This document shows positions 38,750 to 51,663 of a stretch of 64,000 nt of DNA, one piece after another; the stretch's first letter is position 1, and each line of letters begins with the position of its first letter. Source of the DNA: Microvelia longipes (lineage: Eukaryota > Arthropoda > Insecta > Hemiptera > Veliidae); the NCBI GenBank assembly GCA_018340805.1, contig JACMZG010001911.1, positions 29,147,368 through 29,211,367 on the forward strand, given 5' to 3'. Made by a program: the position numbers and the translations under genes. The notes beneath the pieces are model-generated. The model was not told where the DNA came from. It saw only the letters and a program-made list of their open reading frames with translations, and did not search any database.

Positions 38750-39190
38750 CAGCGCCTGAAAGTCTATTGAACAATCCCCTCAATCGGTCCAGGTCCGAAT
38801 AATCTTTTTTCCCGAGCTAGGTCTAGGATATTCTAGACCAGTGATTTATTGGTAGAGTAAAACTTTGTGAGTGTGCTGCTACCAAAGTTGGAGAACCTTT
38901 GAAAGGCTAGGGCTTTACATCTCAGAAGTATTTGAGAGGCAGATTCGGTTTCTGATACACAAATACAACACATTGAGAGTTATCTTTAAAGATACCAATG
39001 GTATGGAGGTATTTTCGGAGGTGAATGTGACGAGTTAGTAGTCCAGTTACTGTTCTAAGCTCCTTTCTGCTTAGACTGAGGAGATCCTTAGTTACTTTGA
39101 GACTGGGTCCTTTTAACATGAGTTTTCTGTACCTCATGTGCCTGGATTTATTCAAATGATACAGGTGATTGGTTAAAAGCCAATCTTAAC
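38750..39190 (-). pseudogene. LINE C-terminal (RNase H/zinc-knuckle) fragment
   Basis: Minus-strand frame 38922-39155 carries SRKELRTVTGLLTRHIHLRKYLHTIGI, longer than needed but diagnostic in pattern: the end of an R1/jockey-like ORF2 RNase H followed by the region that normally holds a CxxC…H…C knuckle. Only part of the knuckle cysteines survives. The frame continues leftwards with several stops to about 38750. No 3' tail seen. The three LINE pieces at 36-39 kb are on different strands and of different type, so they are separate insertions. Confidence 0.6.
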
Positions 39191-39214
39191 CACCAAAATC
39201 TTAGGTGTAATGAC

Positions 39215-39310
39215 ATCGTCCTCAGAATGTCATGATTACCCGAAGCTTAAGGTGAAATTACTTTGGCCTCGAAACGCTTAACCTCAGAATTATTAGGTAT
39301 CCTAATATCT
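39215..39310 (-). repeat. relative of the 123-bp tandem unit
   Basis: 'gtcctcagaatg', 'gataatcat'-like and 'cctcagaatta' blocks are inverse to the array at 12158-12478, as a single diverged unit. Confidence 0.45.
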
Positions 39311-39499
39311 AGATTGTTATAGCGTTAGGTTAATTTTTGCTTAGAGGCGTAATACGGTAGATATAGGCATTCCATTAAATAATACGGATAATACTGCATT
39401 CACGAATACATTGAATACCTGTGATAACACTTGGCTCACTAGTTTTTTATTAATATAATTCTTTTTGAGAATATTAGCACAATATTTTATCTATGTATC

Positions 39500-40112
39500 A
39501 AATTATTCGCGAATTTAATTTTTTTTCGGTAATATGTTCGTTCGTCAATATCTTACAAACAAAAATTTATTATACGTTTCCATATCCAAAGATCTGTCGA
39601 TCGTTGAAAAGCATTTAGAAAATTTAAAGTTATTGACAGTTTAAGTTTTTAAATTCTGTATGCAATATTTTCAAAATGGCGACCAATATCATAATGAAAT
39701 TTTATGAATTTATTGCCAACATTGGTTATACATTTGTGCCAAAAACTCCATACAATGTGCCAAAACAAATTTCAACTCGATCGGGTTGAAATTTGTATTT
39801 ATGATACATTTTACATTTTTATTTTATTGGAATTATGATAAATTTTTGATGATTTTTTTAAAAAATTTTTTGACCTAGTAAAGTAGGTTAATGTAGTCTG
39901 AAAAAAATATAATCTAGTTTTCATGATATAATAAATTATACTAGTTCTCTTGTATAAACTAGCGTGAGACGCGGACATACAGTATGATAAAAACTACTTA
40001 GAACGTCATGAAAATTGCTGAAACGGATAACTATGATGAAACTTCGGGTTACTTTTTTTAGGGTTAACAAATACTTTTCCTTATACCTATTGTTGTAGTT
40101 GAGAAAAAGTAA
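39500..40112 (+). repeat. diverged family A copy
   Basis: Recognisable from 'ttgaaatttgtatttatg' through 'gtaggttaatg', 'aaactacttag', 'gaaacggataac' and 'gagaaaaagtaa'. More diverged than the 13.8- and 29.1-kb copies. No ORF. Confidence 0.55.
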
Positions 40113-40854
40113 TTAGTCCCTAGATTAGTTACAATTAAAAATCCGTTTATCTTTGTTCTTTATTCTTTGTTAGATAGTTATTTTTTACCTTTATTAGATC
40201 TGAGTTAAAAAAGAGCTAGTTTTTTGCTTATTTATATAAGCCCTTATACCTTTATCAAATAGTTAAAAAGAAGAAAAGACCGGTGAACTTTATTTAATCT
40301 AATGGATGTTTTTTTAAAATCCAATCAATTAGATTTTAATTAATTTAATTGATTTATCAGTCAATCTTTTTCTAACGGATTATTAAATGCTAACTACGTT
40401 GTAGTTTTTGATGAAAAAGAAGTCGGTCACACAATATTGATTAAACCTTTATTGGATATTTTATACATTTTTTACTTCCTCAACTCCTATGGCAGAAGAG
40501 GAAACATTGTCATAAAAACAATGGGCGATTACTTTGTAAATGGAGTAAATAGACAAACGTCTCGACCTATAAGATGAAACTTAAGATAAACAGGATTTTG
40601 TGCCTCTTCGCGCGCATAGCAAAACTTCTTTGTGCTTTTTTTAAAATACCTTTTTATTTGTTGAATTTATTTATTTTATTTTAATATATTTTATACAATA
40701 TATACATATAAAGCAGAAGTCTTCACCAATAAATTATGCAAAAATAAATCTTAAGCATTGGAGAGTTATTGTTTTGATTTATTAAATGTTTTATTAATAT
40801 TTTTATTAAATGACATGTATATCATGTATTATCAAAAAAATTAATTTTTTTTTG
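40113..40854. other. non-coding AT-rich DNA
   Basis: No gene or repeat recognised. Confidence 0.4.
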
Positions 40855-41072
40855 AAAAAAATCTTTACAGAGTCCCCTGCTGGGCGTAATTATAAAAAAA
40901 GTCATTTTTTCAATGAAAAATGAATAAACCCCTGCTGGGGTTTATTCTTTAAAAATTGCAATTATTTTAGTGAAAATTCTTTAAAGAGTCCCCTGTTGCG
41001 GTTAATTATCAAACATTATCAATTTATTTCAAAGAACATTCTTTATAGAGTCTCCTGCTGAAAACCCAAGGT
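40855..41072. repeat. ~55-61-bp tandem repeat, 4 units
   Basis: 'cccctgctggg' and variants recur at 40874, 40929, 40990 and about 41050, usually preceded by 'tctttaaagagt'. Unit 2 forms the palindrome aataaacccc-tgct-ggggtttatt. Confidence 0.7.
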
Positions 41073-41931
41073 ATGCTTAAAACCCACGTGTCTGCTTTAA
41101 TTAAAGAATAAATAAATTATGTTTTCAAACTGAATCGAACACCGCCTACCTACCGGGATGTAATGAAATGACAATACCAGTTGCATTTTACTTCTTTAAA
41201 CTAAATATGTCTGATTGTCCTTGAATTACTGCACCTGGAATTGGCCATCTGCATTTTCGGCTCCCGAAAGTGTTGTGCTAACAAAACTGAAGTAGCTTGT
41301 AACTTGAATTCGCCCACCCCCTGTATTAACCTTGGACTTCTGGGTGTGGTTTATGTGGCAGTGGTTTTAGTTGGATAAAAATGTGCAGGTACTCAGAGAC
41401 ACTTTTGAAACAAAGAAGTAAAGAATACCAAACGCAATACTTTTCTTATTGATCTACGGTATAAATGAGGAAAATTAAAAATGTAATTATCAAAGTATTT
41501 AATTAGAGTATTCAAGAGATAAGTGAGTGGCTAATAAAAACATTCTGCATTAAACCTGTAATCATAATTAAGTGAAAAAGTTGATTAATTAAAATGATAT
41601 TACAGTAAACAAAGTAGATTTAATTTTAACGTAGATACAAATCTAAAACTTCCTTAATTATTTGAAGAATCCGAAATGTCAATGATTTTTTATTAAAATG
41701 CAATGCACCTTTACACAGACAATGTACTTCTTAAAACTAATTAAATGTCACTTGCGGTCCTTGATTTGATGGTGTAAGTGCTTTAGTGATTAGCTTAAAA
41801 AATTAATAACCAATTGAGGACGATACACTTATTTACTTATGAGGGCCAGTAGATTCCATATTGTAAGGATGCAAATAAAGGTCTATAAACAAATCTAGTT
41901 TTAAGCATGTAATGATAGTAAAACCGGCTTC
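41073..41931. other. non-coding; family A end fragment at ~41400-41480
   Basis: 'gatctacggtataaatgagg' then 'aaaattaaaa' is the family A right terminus. The rest is unrecognised. Confidence 0.45.
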
Positions 41932-42117
41932 CAACCAAATAAAAGTAATCCTCAGTACCGGTGAGAAGAAATGTATTTTTTTTTCTTTTAAGTCTAGAAG
42001 TTATTACATTAGGTTCTGCATTCAGTCTCAAGTATAATAACTTCTAGACTCAAAAGGGTAAACATAATATCTTCTCACCGGAACTGAGGATGACCTTAAT
42101 TTGGTTGAAAGCCGGTT
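41932..42117. mobile_element. imperfect foldback, ~75-83-bp arms
   Basis: Arms 41932-42006 and 42035-42117 share 'aaccggctt', 'cctcagt', 'ccggtgagaag' and 'gtctagaagttatta' in inverse order, with a 28-bp spacer. It is probably an old MITE. The minus-strand ORF across the left arm is not a gene. Confidence 0.75.
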
Positions 42118-43014
42118 AGGTTGAACTTCACAGTTTGATGCATTCGCGATGTTATTTTTTAAATTATTTATCTACACTTTTTACTTTGATTAGACACATA
42201 TAAATGATTACTAAACATTAAAATTGTATTTTGGATTGCTTAAAATACGTTAATTTACATCTCCTAATAAATATAACATATCAGGTACTTGTAATTTTAG
42301 TTGCTTGTAAATTTTGATAAAAATATTGTTTTCAAAATACGCCATTATATAATTCACAAGTATTATTAAAAATATTATCAGTAATGAATCTTGGCCATAA
42401 CTAATTATCACATTCTATGTGAATCTTAGAACGTAAGTAACTAGAGAAGCTTTTTAATTTTATTGAACGTATCAAATTATGAATTTGATTGGCGTATCTC
42501 TGTCTAACTCACTGTTTACTCTAAACTCTGTCTCCCAAAAAACATCAAAGAATTATTAATTCTATTACTACTGCCTTTCCATTTCCAATTTATGATAGTC
42601 TAGAAACCCTGGTTTACCGAGGGTCAACAAAATCTGGGAAGCTACAGGATTTTTTAGTTAATACCTGCGCTAAATCTGACTTAAATTAAATAAAAATGAG
42701 GTATTTATTTAGGTATTCTATCGTTGTAGAATACGATTGAAGTGTTTTAGGGCTTTATATGATGCTAAACTAAATGATGACGATTTAAAAACTATATTTA
42801 AATACGTGATTGTTAAACTATTTTTATAATTATAATATAATCTTATTTTTCTTTAATCACGACTGAGGAAGAAACGTCTTTTTAGAACAATATTATTTCT
42901 CTATAGGAAGAATCAAATCAAGTGTTTATGCCATCACGAATATTTTAAATGTTAAATAGGCTTGCAAATAAAAATGCAGAAATGCAAATAAATAAGCTGC
43001 TGTTATTATCACCA
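42118..43014. other. non-coding; possible decayed LINE C-terminus near 42500-42830
   Basis: Around 42500-42640 a translation contains pieces like AKNIKELLILLLPFHFQFM, but with no diagnostic motif I leave it uncalled. Confidence 0.25.
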
Positions 43015-43440
43015 ACTTTTTACTTTTCCTCATTTATACCGTATACAGGAAACGTATTGAGTTGCGAAAAAAATCCGAAACCGGGATGTCACCTGAATTA
43101 CCCGTTCAGGTGTATTATAGGCCTCCCAAGTGGTTTTCACAAAGTTGTCTGTCTGTATATGTGTGTGTATGTGTCTGCTATCATCCTAGCTCCCAGTCTA
43201 TTTATGCTAGAAATTTGAAACTTTGTACAAATATCAGTCTATAGGTTTAGATCTGCTCTCCGGAAAATATTTTTTTTTACTCCATTAACCCGCAATAATG
43301 ACAGCGGATATTTCAAAAAAATCATCAAACGCCGAAAAATAATGGGATTTTATTGAATTGAAATCCCTAAGTAATTTGACACGCATGTAACCATTAAAAT
43401 ATGATCCAAGTTTCATCTCATTATCATTATTAGTTAATTT
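43015..43440 (-). repeat. family A, minus-strand copy
   Basis: Starts with the terminal motif 'acttttcctcatttatacc', then 'aatccgaaaccgggatgtc', a TG-rich run, 'cattaacccgcaataatgac' and 'gtttcatctcattatcatta', the exact reverse order of the plus-strand copies. Short ORFs here follow the repeat and are not genes. Confidence 0.75.
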
Positions 43441-43740
43441 TTATGAGATGACTTGTGTTAGGAGTTTTTAAGGCCTCCTGAGTAGTTTTCACGAAGAAGT
43501 CTGTCTGAATGTGTGTGCATTTTTGTGTGTTTATTATTGTCAGTGTTTGTTATCTTTGTAGCTCCAAGTGTATTTGTGCTTGAGAGTTGAAACTTTGTGC
43601 AAAAATCAGTTAATAGGTTTAGCTGTGCTATCCAGAAATTAATTTTGTTATGACGTCATTAACCTGCAATGATGGATCAGCGGGAATTTCGAAAACTTCG
43701 AAACCTTGTATAATTTTTATACTTGTCATATTAGTTGTAT
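43441..43740 (-). repeat. family A, second adjacent minus-strand fragment
   Basis: A further copy of the middle part ('aggcctcctgagtagttttc', TG-rich run, 'cattaacctgcaatgatg'), tandem to the previous one but more diverged and lacking the terminus. Confidence 0.6.
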
Positions 43741-43844
43741 TTGGTGAAATGCAGATACTGTAACTAATATCAGTAGTTAGTAGTAGTATCTGTAATTAGT
43801 ATCTAAAGTATCAAGTTTCTTTTAATTTAGAAGTATTAAAAGTT

Positions 43845-44340
43845 GACACAACATAATTGTGCGAGAGACACCTAGGAAATGCAATACTACACCTGGGAAC
43901 TGTTTTATCATTCAACAGATGTATCATTGCATTTGCTTGTAGTCTCTCGCACAATTATATTGTGTCAACTATTAATGTTTTGTAGAACTCAGTAGTATGA
44001 AATGTTATATGTTTTGCTTGAAAATCATGATGGCGGTAAGAGAGCACCGCTTGTCTCTGGTAAACACTTCACATTATATTCTTCAGGATTTTAATTAAAG
44101 GTCAGAATGAGTTCAGGCTCTGTCGGTGCCCTGATGAGTTAGACGTAACGAAACAGAGTGGGGCATGACATTATGTCAAGCCATCAATGATGACGAATGT
44201 CATATGATGGAACAGTTACCAGATGTAGCATTGCATTTTGCTTGTTACATTTTCTAGGTGTCTCTCGCAAAATTATGTTCTGTCAACTATTCATGTTTTG
44301 CAAAACTTGGTAGTATGAAATGATATTATAAGTTTATATA
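43845..44340. mobile_element. hammerhead-like foldback repeat, copy 3
   Basis: Left part: 'gttgacacaacataattgtg' with its inverse at about 43935-43970 forms a complete small foldback. Right part 44100-44300 repeats the core region of copies 1 and 2, ending in 'ctaggtgtctctcgcaaaat'. The stretch 43990-44070 is inverse to 7330-7420. The overall arrangement is a composite of inverted modules. No ORF. Confidence 0.75.
44131..44177 (+). ncRNA. hammerhead-ribozyme-like motif (candidate), copy 3
   Basis: CTGATGA (44131-44137), stem II GTTA-GACG-TAAC (44138-44149), GAAA, stem III ACAGAGTG / CATTATGT with an 8-nt loop, then C at 44177. The core and stems II-III are identical to copy 1; only one loop base differs. 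Stem I is poorer here than in copy 1. Confidence 0.4.
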
Positions 44341-46891
44341 TCATTTAAAAATTGTAAAGAAAGAGGCCGAGTTACAATACCGATAAACTTTTTAAATTGA
44401 AATTTAAAATTTAGTTTTTGTACTTCGTAAATTTTTTAAGCCCTTTAAACTTGCATCGAAAACTTATTTTGCCAAAAATATCTACTTTTAAACATTCAGA
44501 TAAACATAGAACAATCTAGAACGAAATTTAACTCATTATTTCATTTCAGGAAAAACATGTTGAAAGTTTTTCCTGATACAAACTTTATTCGGAAAATATA
44601 GAAAAGCCCTATTTCATGTAATATTTTATTTCCTTCAAGCTCGTCTTGTGACTTTATTTAATATGAAAATGTTATCTGTTGTAAAATATTGAAGTCAAAC
44701 TGTTGAAGGTCTCTGGATAGAACACGTGAAAATGTGTTTCATCGTAATTTCATTTTCTATTTTTGAGTTGAGTTTTATATTAGTTTATATCATTTTTTGC
44801 TTTTTGTAACATGAACAAATATTTTGAAAAATTTATGTTATATTATGGTAAACCAAATTTATATTTTAGTGTGCGCTTATTTCATTTTATTATTTAAATG
44901 CGAGCCTACTCAACACGCCGTGGTCCCTTCAAGCCAAATATTGTACTGACTGACTGGGATATTAGGCTAGGGAGGTTGAGGGTCTTCTTCCCAATTTCAA
45001 GTTTTTGTTTTGTTTTGTATGAAAGATACGTTAAACAAATTAAAAAAAAAACATAGGAATTATAAGAGTTACTCATAGTAAATATTTTGAGTTTTAGAAG
45101 TATTTTAGAAGTAAAATATCTCTGACTGTGAACCTAAATCTTAAATATTTTTGTCAATGTTTTCATGTGTACCCTATACATATGTAATTAAATGTCAAAT
45201 AAACACCAGAAGAGTAATGAAAATTCTTTCAAATATTTTCCAATAATAAACTGACAGATATTTTACACACTCAATTAATCGTTAAATACAGTTTTTATGT
45301 TACTATACAGTAACATAAAAATAAAAAAAACCATGTAATAAGATAAATAATTTTTACCACCTATTTAATTAATTCATCACAATAAAGATAAATATAAATA
45401 TTTTTAATTAATAAATTTAGTAGAAAAATTGTATTATAAGCATGGTTGTACAGTTTAATTAACATCTCATTAAAGAATTTTTTAAAGGAAATGCGCAAGA
45501 GAAGTTAGTCGTATCCTCTCTCGCTTTAGCTGGTTTGGGAGATTTGTGTAATTTAAATTTCTTTTTCCTTGCTACTTGCGGTGTACATTATATGGCTTGA
45601 TTGCAGAGACATTATTATTTTTAGCAATTAAAATCTCCACATTTTCTTTTGATTTATTTTCATAAAATAACTACGACTAAAAGAGTGGTAAAATTAAAAA
45701 AAAAATCTTTCTCGATTAAAATTTTGGGGTTAATTTGTATCGTTGTTATTCATCTTTTCAACTCATGGATATTTTTTTTATCAAACTTGGTACAAAATGC
45801 AACTTTGGGGAGGACACGATCCCTATTGATACGGACGGCTGTTGTGACATACTTACCCCCTTCTTTAAGTAGAAAGAAGACGGGACCAGTGAAGAGTTGC
45901 TCTTTCTTCTACTGATTTTTTATTGTTATAGTTGATGAAAGTTTTGTCCTTTTAAGTTTAATAACGTATTTATAATATAAAGTTGTCTTTCTTTCTAATA
46001 TTGAATTTGCCCAGCATGCAGACGACCCGGCCAGAATTTTTCCGTTAATAGTATAATACGTATAGAATATAGAATAATACGTTAAAATGAAGTTCAAGCT
46101 CCAGTACTGTAAAGATCAAGGATCATTTTAACGTCCACTTGTATATATTTATCTTAGGACACTTTATTTTTGAAAACCTGTATCTAGTTATTGAAAATTG
46201 CTCTGTTATGCAAATTTTACGGTATCTCCTTGCCTCCTCTCCTGTATACTTTTTGGCTTCATACTAATAAATACACTTTTGATAACAATCCTTTAAAATT
46301 TTATCTCTTGAGAACCGGATGCTAAACTTTTATCTTTTATTTCGTTATTTATTACTTAGTTAAATATTATCTTTCCGTCTTCTCTTAACGTGTCTAACTG
46401 TTTTACTATTCGCAATTTCCTTAATACCTACCTTTTCTATTCACTTGTATTATTGCAATGCTTAAGTAAATAAATCTAAGCTATTAAAGTTAAGTCGTTG
46501 ACTTCAATATAAATATTTATTCATGCCTCGTGCATTCTAACTTTATAATATGCATTAACATTGCGTTTTTGATATTTTATGACGTATAAGAAGAATATAG
46601 CACTATAACAAGTGTAATAAAAGAAGAACAATCTGCTCCAGAATATAAGTGTGTTAAGAATTTTAAATTTTTATGCTTATACTATAAAAAATCACTTGAT
46701 ATTTTTGTCACTATATTTTTTTCTTTTTAAAATTAATAACTCATATAATAAATTTAAAATTTAAATCTTCTATAATACATACGATTTAATATTTCAATTT
46801 ATTTTTTCCGATATTTACTATTCTAACCATAACCATTACAGGACAGGGTAAATTAAAAAGTCTACCTTAAAAGGTGTAATCTAAGTATAGA
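44341..46891. other. 2.5 kb without recognised gene
   Basis: AT-rich. Two short ORFs (45649-45915 plus, 45909-46097 minus) have no domain. A minus-strand fragment of the family D arm ('ccggccagaattttt', about 46027-46041) lies near 46000-46045. A GC-richer patch at 45800-45905 is unexplained. Confidence 0.4.
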
Positions 46892-47340
46892 TGTAGCTGA
46901 ACTAAAAATTGTAGCTGTGACCATACACTTTATAGATTGTATAAAGTGTCCATACCATCTCTAGATTCTAGCTGTGACCGTGCTATCAATAAATTGAAGC
47001 TATGACCATACAATATATAGATTGCAGCTGTGACCGTGCAATCTATAAACTGTAGCTGTGACCATACACTTTATAGATTGTATATAGTGTCCATACCATC
47101 TATAGATTGTAGCTGTGACCGTGCATTCAATATGTTGTAGCTGTGACCATTCACTTTATAGATTTTATAAAGAGTCCATACAATCTATAGATTGTAGCTT
47201 CGACCGTGCAATCAATAATTTGTAACTATGACCATACCATCTATAGAGTGTAGCTGTGATCGTGCAATCAATAAGTTGTAGCTGTGTCCATACAATCAAT
47301 AGATTGTAATTGCGACAGACTGAAGTTGTGATTAGACAAG
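46892..47340. repeat. 28-bp minisatellite, ~15 units
   Basis: Unit of the type gtagctgtgacc-atacaatctatagatt, contiguous with no spacers. Two unit variants (…accatacactttatag… and …accgtgcaatc…) alternate, giving a higher-order pattern. Minus-strand translation gives a repetitive ORF (47165-47395) that is a by-product. Confidence 0.85.
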
Positions 47341-47479
47341 CAAGCAGACGTGTCTGGCCATGTCCTGTGTTTATGGCATACAATGGATAACACAAGATGT
47401 CTTGTTATTTACTCTTGATTAACGCAAGGTAATTGTTGGCATCCTAGGGGAATAACAGGGGTTAACAACAGAATTCATA

Positions 47480-47622
47480 TATGGCGGTTCACACTTAGAT
47501 TTGAAATAATAATAAAAAACTGACATGTTTACTTTATATTAAATATATTCATTAGTAGTGTTGTGGACGCGGACCAAGTTGTTATTATTAACTAGTATAG
47601 AGTTGTAATAGTAAGCACTACA
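47480..47622 (+). repeat. 5' LTR (143 bp)
   Basis: From TATGGCGG to GCACTACA. Identical to the 3' LTR except 'cacactt' against 'cactt'. Exact ends are set by the CATA duplication; TG at 47482 is an alternative start. Confidence 0.85.
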
Positions 47623-47623
47623 C

Positions 47624-47641
47624 TGGTGACCCCGAATAAAC
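47624..47641 (+). promoter_or_regulatory. primer-binding site (tRNA not identified)
   Basis: TGGTGACCCCGAATAAAC begins 1 bp after the LTR. The TGG start fits a tRNA CCA end; I cannot assign the tRNA. Confidence 0.6.
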
Positions 47642-47746
47642 GAACTTGATTTCACGTAAGTCTGTATTGTGATTTTGTTTATAATTTGATAACTAATTAA
47701 ACGTCAAATTTACGATTTAAAAAAAACAAAACTAATAAATTTGGGA

Positions 47747-48597
47747 ATGGATCAAGCTAATCTAGATCAAGCTAATGCTAATCCTGCCCAACTTGACGGC
47801 AATTACGCCGAGGACGAAGTTAAAAGAGTAAATATAAAACCGCCACCTTTTTGCAAAGCAAAACCGCAACTATGGTTCATACAAATGGAATCACAGTTTT
47901 ATACGGCTGGAATAACTTCAGACAACAAAAAATATCACAGTCGTAGGCGCTCTTGACTTTGATGTGTTAACGCATGTATGGGTATAGTTTCAAACCCTCC
48001 CGTTCAAAATAAATATGAAACTTTAAACAAAAGGTTATTAGCGAATTTACAGACTCTGAACAGAAAAAGATCCGCCAATTGCTAACCGAAATGGATCGCG
48101 GTGATAAAAAACCTAGCCATCTATTACGAGAAATGAGAGAACTAGCGGAAACAAAGTAACGGATGATTTTTTGCGTACTCTCTGGTTTCAACGATTACCA
48201 AACCAGGCTCAGGCTGTATTGTCTGTGTCCGAAGAGACGAGCCTCGAAAAATTATCCGTACTTGCTGATAAAGTAGTTGAGGTCACTGATGTAATAATAA
48301 ACGTATGCTCTCAAACAGTTAACGCAGTTCAATACAAAACATCTCGGTCAACTGATGATAGATTAAAGCAATTGAGGAGCAACTAAAACTGCTAACTGCA
48401 GGACCTTCACGCGGTTATTACAATCGTGGTCGAAGTAATTCTCGTGCAAGAAATCGGTCTCGTTCGACAAGCCGGTCTTACAGAAAGCGCTCAAATCCTG
48501 ATATATGTTGGTATCATGAAAAATTTGAAGCTAATGCTAAAAGATGTAATGAACCTTGTAAATTTAAGAACCAGCAGGGAAACTTAAACCACCCGTA
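47747..48597 (+). pseudogene. gag: gag, frame-broken
   Basis: ATG at 47747 opens a capsid-type Gag (IKPPPFCKAKPQLWFIQMESQF), typical of gypsy Gag. The frame breaks near 47935, again near 48040 and 48150, then reads the RLPNQAQAVLSV block (to about 48386), changes near 48372, and ends in a serine/arginine-rich stretch plus a finger with CWYH, a later C and PCKF (about 48507-48565). That finger resembles the CxxH/CxxxC nucleocapsid motif of this Gag group. The breaks I can locate fall in short repeats or homopolymers. Confidence 0.8.
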
Positions 48598-51583
48598 GTG
48601 TCAACGGCAGATACTACGGAACGACAATCTAGCCGCTTGCATGTGTACGATAAAAAATCCCGGAAGTATTTTCTTATTGATACAGGCGCTGACATATCTG
48701 TTTTGCCGCCATCTTTCAAGCGTTACGCACGATCATCATCTGGTCACCCTACTCTGTTTGCTGCCAACGGTACACCCATTCCATGTTATGGTACCGTATC
48801 ACTAGCGTTAGATATAGGTTTAAGACGGAATATTATTTGGAATTTCATCGTAGCTAAAGTAAATCGACCCATCATCGGCGCGGATTTAATAAGACATTAC
48901 GGTATTGATCTACGTCAGAAACGTCTCGTCGATAGCCTCACCACTATCTCTACTCCGATGCAAAACATGAAAAGCCCTGACATTACTATCCGAACAGTAC
49001 AAGAGGAAAATAAATACACTGAACTTTTACGAAAATATCCAACTCTGATGGAAGCTGAACGTTTACCTGACATAGTGAAGCATACTACAACTCACCATAT
49101 AGTTACAAATGGTCCACCTATATACGAACGTGCTCGTAGATTATGTCCTGAACGTTTGAAGATTGCTAAACGGGCATTCGAATCAATGGTAGAACAAGGT
49201 ATATGCAGACCATCCAGTAGCAGTTGGGCATCACCTCTTCACATGGTTCCTAAGAAAGGAGGTTCTTGGAGACCATGTGGAGACTACCGAAGGGTCAACG
49301 CTGTGACTGAACCAGACCGATACCCGCTTCCACATATTCAGGATATAACTCAAAATCTTCACGGTTGTAAGATATTTAGTACACTAGATTTAACTAAAGC
49401 TTACCATCAGATCCCAGTTGAACCAAAAGATATCCCAAAAACAGCTGTCATAACACCCTTTGGATTATACGAGTTCGTCAGGATGCCTTTTGGATTGAGA
49501 AACGCTGGGTGCACGTTTCAAAGATTCATTAATGAAGTTTTAAAAGGATTAGATTTTGCATTTCCATACATGGATGACGTTTTAGTTGCCTCCAAAGACG
49601 AAGCTGAACACTTAAAACACCTCGAGATCATATTTAATCGCTTGATGCAACATGGACTAACTGTTAACCCATCGAAATGTAATTTTGGAAAGACCGAAGT
49701 AGATTACCTAGGCCACAAAATCACAGATGAAGGCGTTAAACCAATTCCTCACAAGGTAGATGCTATAATTTTATTCCCTCGACCGTCTGTAATCAAAGAA
49801 CTCCGTAGTTTTATCGCTATGTTTAATTTCTACCACAGATTCATTCCTAAATCGGCAGAACTACTTGCTCCTCTGTCGGAATTGATGAAAGGCGCCAAGA
49901 AAAATGATACTAGGAAAATAGAGTGGTCAGAAGACATGAACATCGCTTTCGAGTCATGTAAGCAAGAACTAGCTTCCTGCACAACTCTCGCTTTTCTTAA
50001 CAATAATTCAAATATAGTTTTGGTTACTGACGCTTCAGATGTCTCAATTGGAGCAGCTCTAAATCAGATAGAGGAAAAGGGAATTCGTCCAATTGGATTC
50101 TTCTCACGGAAATTATCTCCAGCTGAGAAGAGATACAGTGTATATGACAGAACTCTTAGCTATCTACTCTGCAATCCGGTATTTCAGACACCTCTTAGAA
50201 GCCCGCCAATTCAAAATTATGACCGATCATAAACCTCTCACTTTTGCATTTCGGCAGAAGATGGAGAAGTGCTCTCCTCGTCAAACAAGACATTTAAGTT
50301 ATATTGCACAGTTCTCGACTAACATAGTTCACGTGAAAGGCGAAGACAACGTCGTAGCTGATGCTATGTCACGTATTGATTCTATAACTGGCTCTATAAT
50401 TGACTACAAATCCCTTGCTTTAGCTCAGAACAAAGATACCGAACTCCAGGATATGTACGCAAACAAAAGTTCATCACTAGAACTAATCAAAGTATGTATG
50501 TTTAATTGCGACGTCTCTATAATCTGTGCCATATCTGACGGTAAACTACGCCCTTATATGCCACCAGAATTTAGACGACAAGCATTCGACTCCGTTCATA
50601 ACTTATCTCATCCCGGAAGAAGAACCACAATAAAAATGGTTTCTGACAGATTTGTTTGGCTGAACATGAAAAAAGACTGCTTAAATTGGGCTAAACAATG
50701 TTTAGAATGTCAACGCAGTAAAGTAACTAGACACACCACATCTCCATTAAATCAATTTCCTTTGGACAGCGAACGATTTTACCATGTGCACATTGATCTA
50801 GTAGGACCTTTACCTCCAGTTAAAGGGTACAAATATCTACTCACATGCGTAGACAGATATTCCGTTGGCCAGAAGCCGTGCCTCTCTCGGACATTACTGC
50901 AGAGACGGTAGCACGTGAATTCCTTAACTGTTGGATCAGCAGATTTGGCGCACCTGCTATAATTACAACTGACCAAGGACGCCAGTTTGAAGCAAGCCTA
51001 TTTTCGGAACTGTTGAAAATATGCGGAATACAGAGAATAAGAACTTCAGCATACCACCCTCAAGCAAATGCTATGGTTGAATCTTTCCATAGACCGCTGA
51101 AAAGCGCGTTAAAATGCCATTCGAGTATCCCATGGCCTGAGGCACTACCAGCAGTAATGCTTGGCCTTAGAGCAGCATATCGGGAAGATTTAGGGGCGAG
51201 TGCAGCAGAATTTGTTTATGGTACACCATTAAGGTTACCTGGCCAATTTCTGGAAAAACAAAACGCATCTAAATTATCTCACCATGACTTTATAAACCAT
51301 CTTTCGGAAACATTTCATCATCTTAGACCCACGACGCCGTCTTGGCATGGAAAGAAAAAAGTATTCGTCAATAAAGATTTATTAACGAGTACACACGTGT
51401 TTGTAAGAGACTGTGCTACGAAATCACCATTACAACCACCATACTTAGGCCCATACAAAATATCGTAAGAAAAGAGAAAACTTATACCTTACTCATAAAA
51501 GGAGAGGAAAAGAGTATTTCATAGACAGACTCAAACCAGCTTACCAAAATATAAGCAAAATTGATATCAACCGTTATACCTAA
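48598..51583 (+). pseudogene. pol: pol: protease, RT, RNase H, integrase; two or more frameshifts
   Basis: Protease DTGA at 48679-48690. [32 protein letters not shown] and YMDD (49567-49578), all in one long frame (48598-50232). RNase H: catalytic [10 protein letters not shown] with D at 50029-50031, then a frame change near 50147, after which MTDHKPLTF follows. Integrase: HHCC finger (HNLSHPGR about 50600; CLECQRSK about 50699), D in HIDLVGP (about 50793), a second frame change near 50860, D in TTDQG (about 50970) and E in MVESFH (about 51075). So the DDE triad is intact. A tail frame change lies near 51465. There is no start codon at 48598; the pol frame is open from there. All domains are conserved. 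Confidence 0.9.
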
Positions 51584-51650
51584 CCCGAAGAGATATCTCA
51601 GTCAAGACTAGAGACAAGGAAACTAGTCTCCTTCTCAGACTCCGTCCTCT

Positions 51651-51663
51651 AGGGGGGGAGTCG
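51651..51663 (+). promoter_or_regulatory. polypurine tract
   Basis: AGGGGGGGAG, three bases before the mapped 3' LTR start. Confidence 0.75.

Noticed and set aside
42500..42830. Decayed LINE C-terminus
   Set aside because: Only vague similarity in one frame and no diagnostic motif.
46892..47340. CRISPR-like array of 28-bp repeats
   Set aside because: The units are contiguous with no unique spacers, vary in sequence, and the context is eukaryotic. It is a minisatellite.
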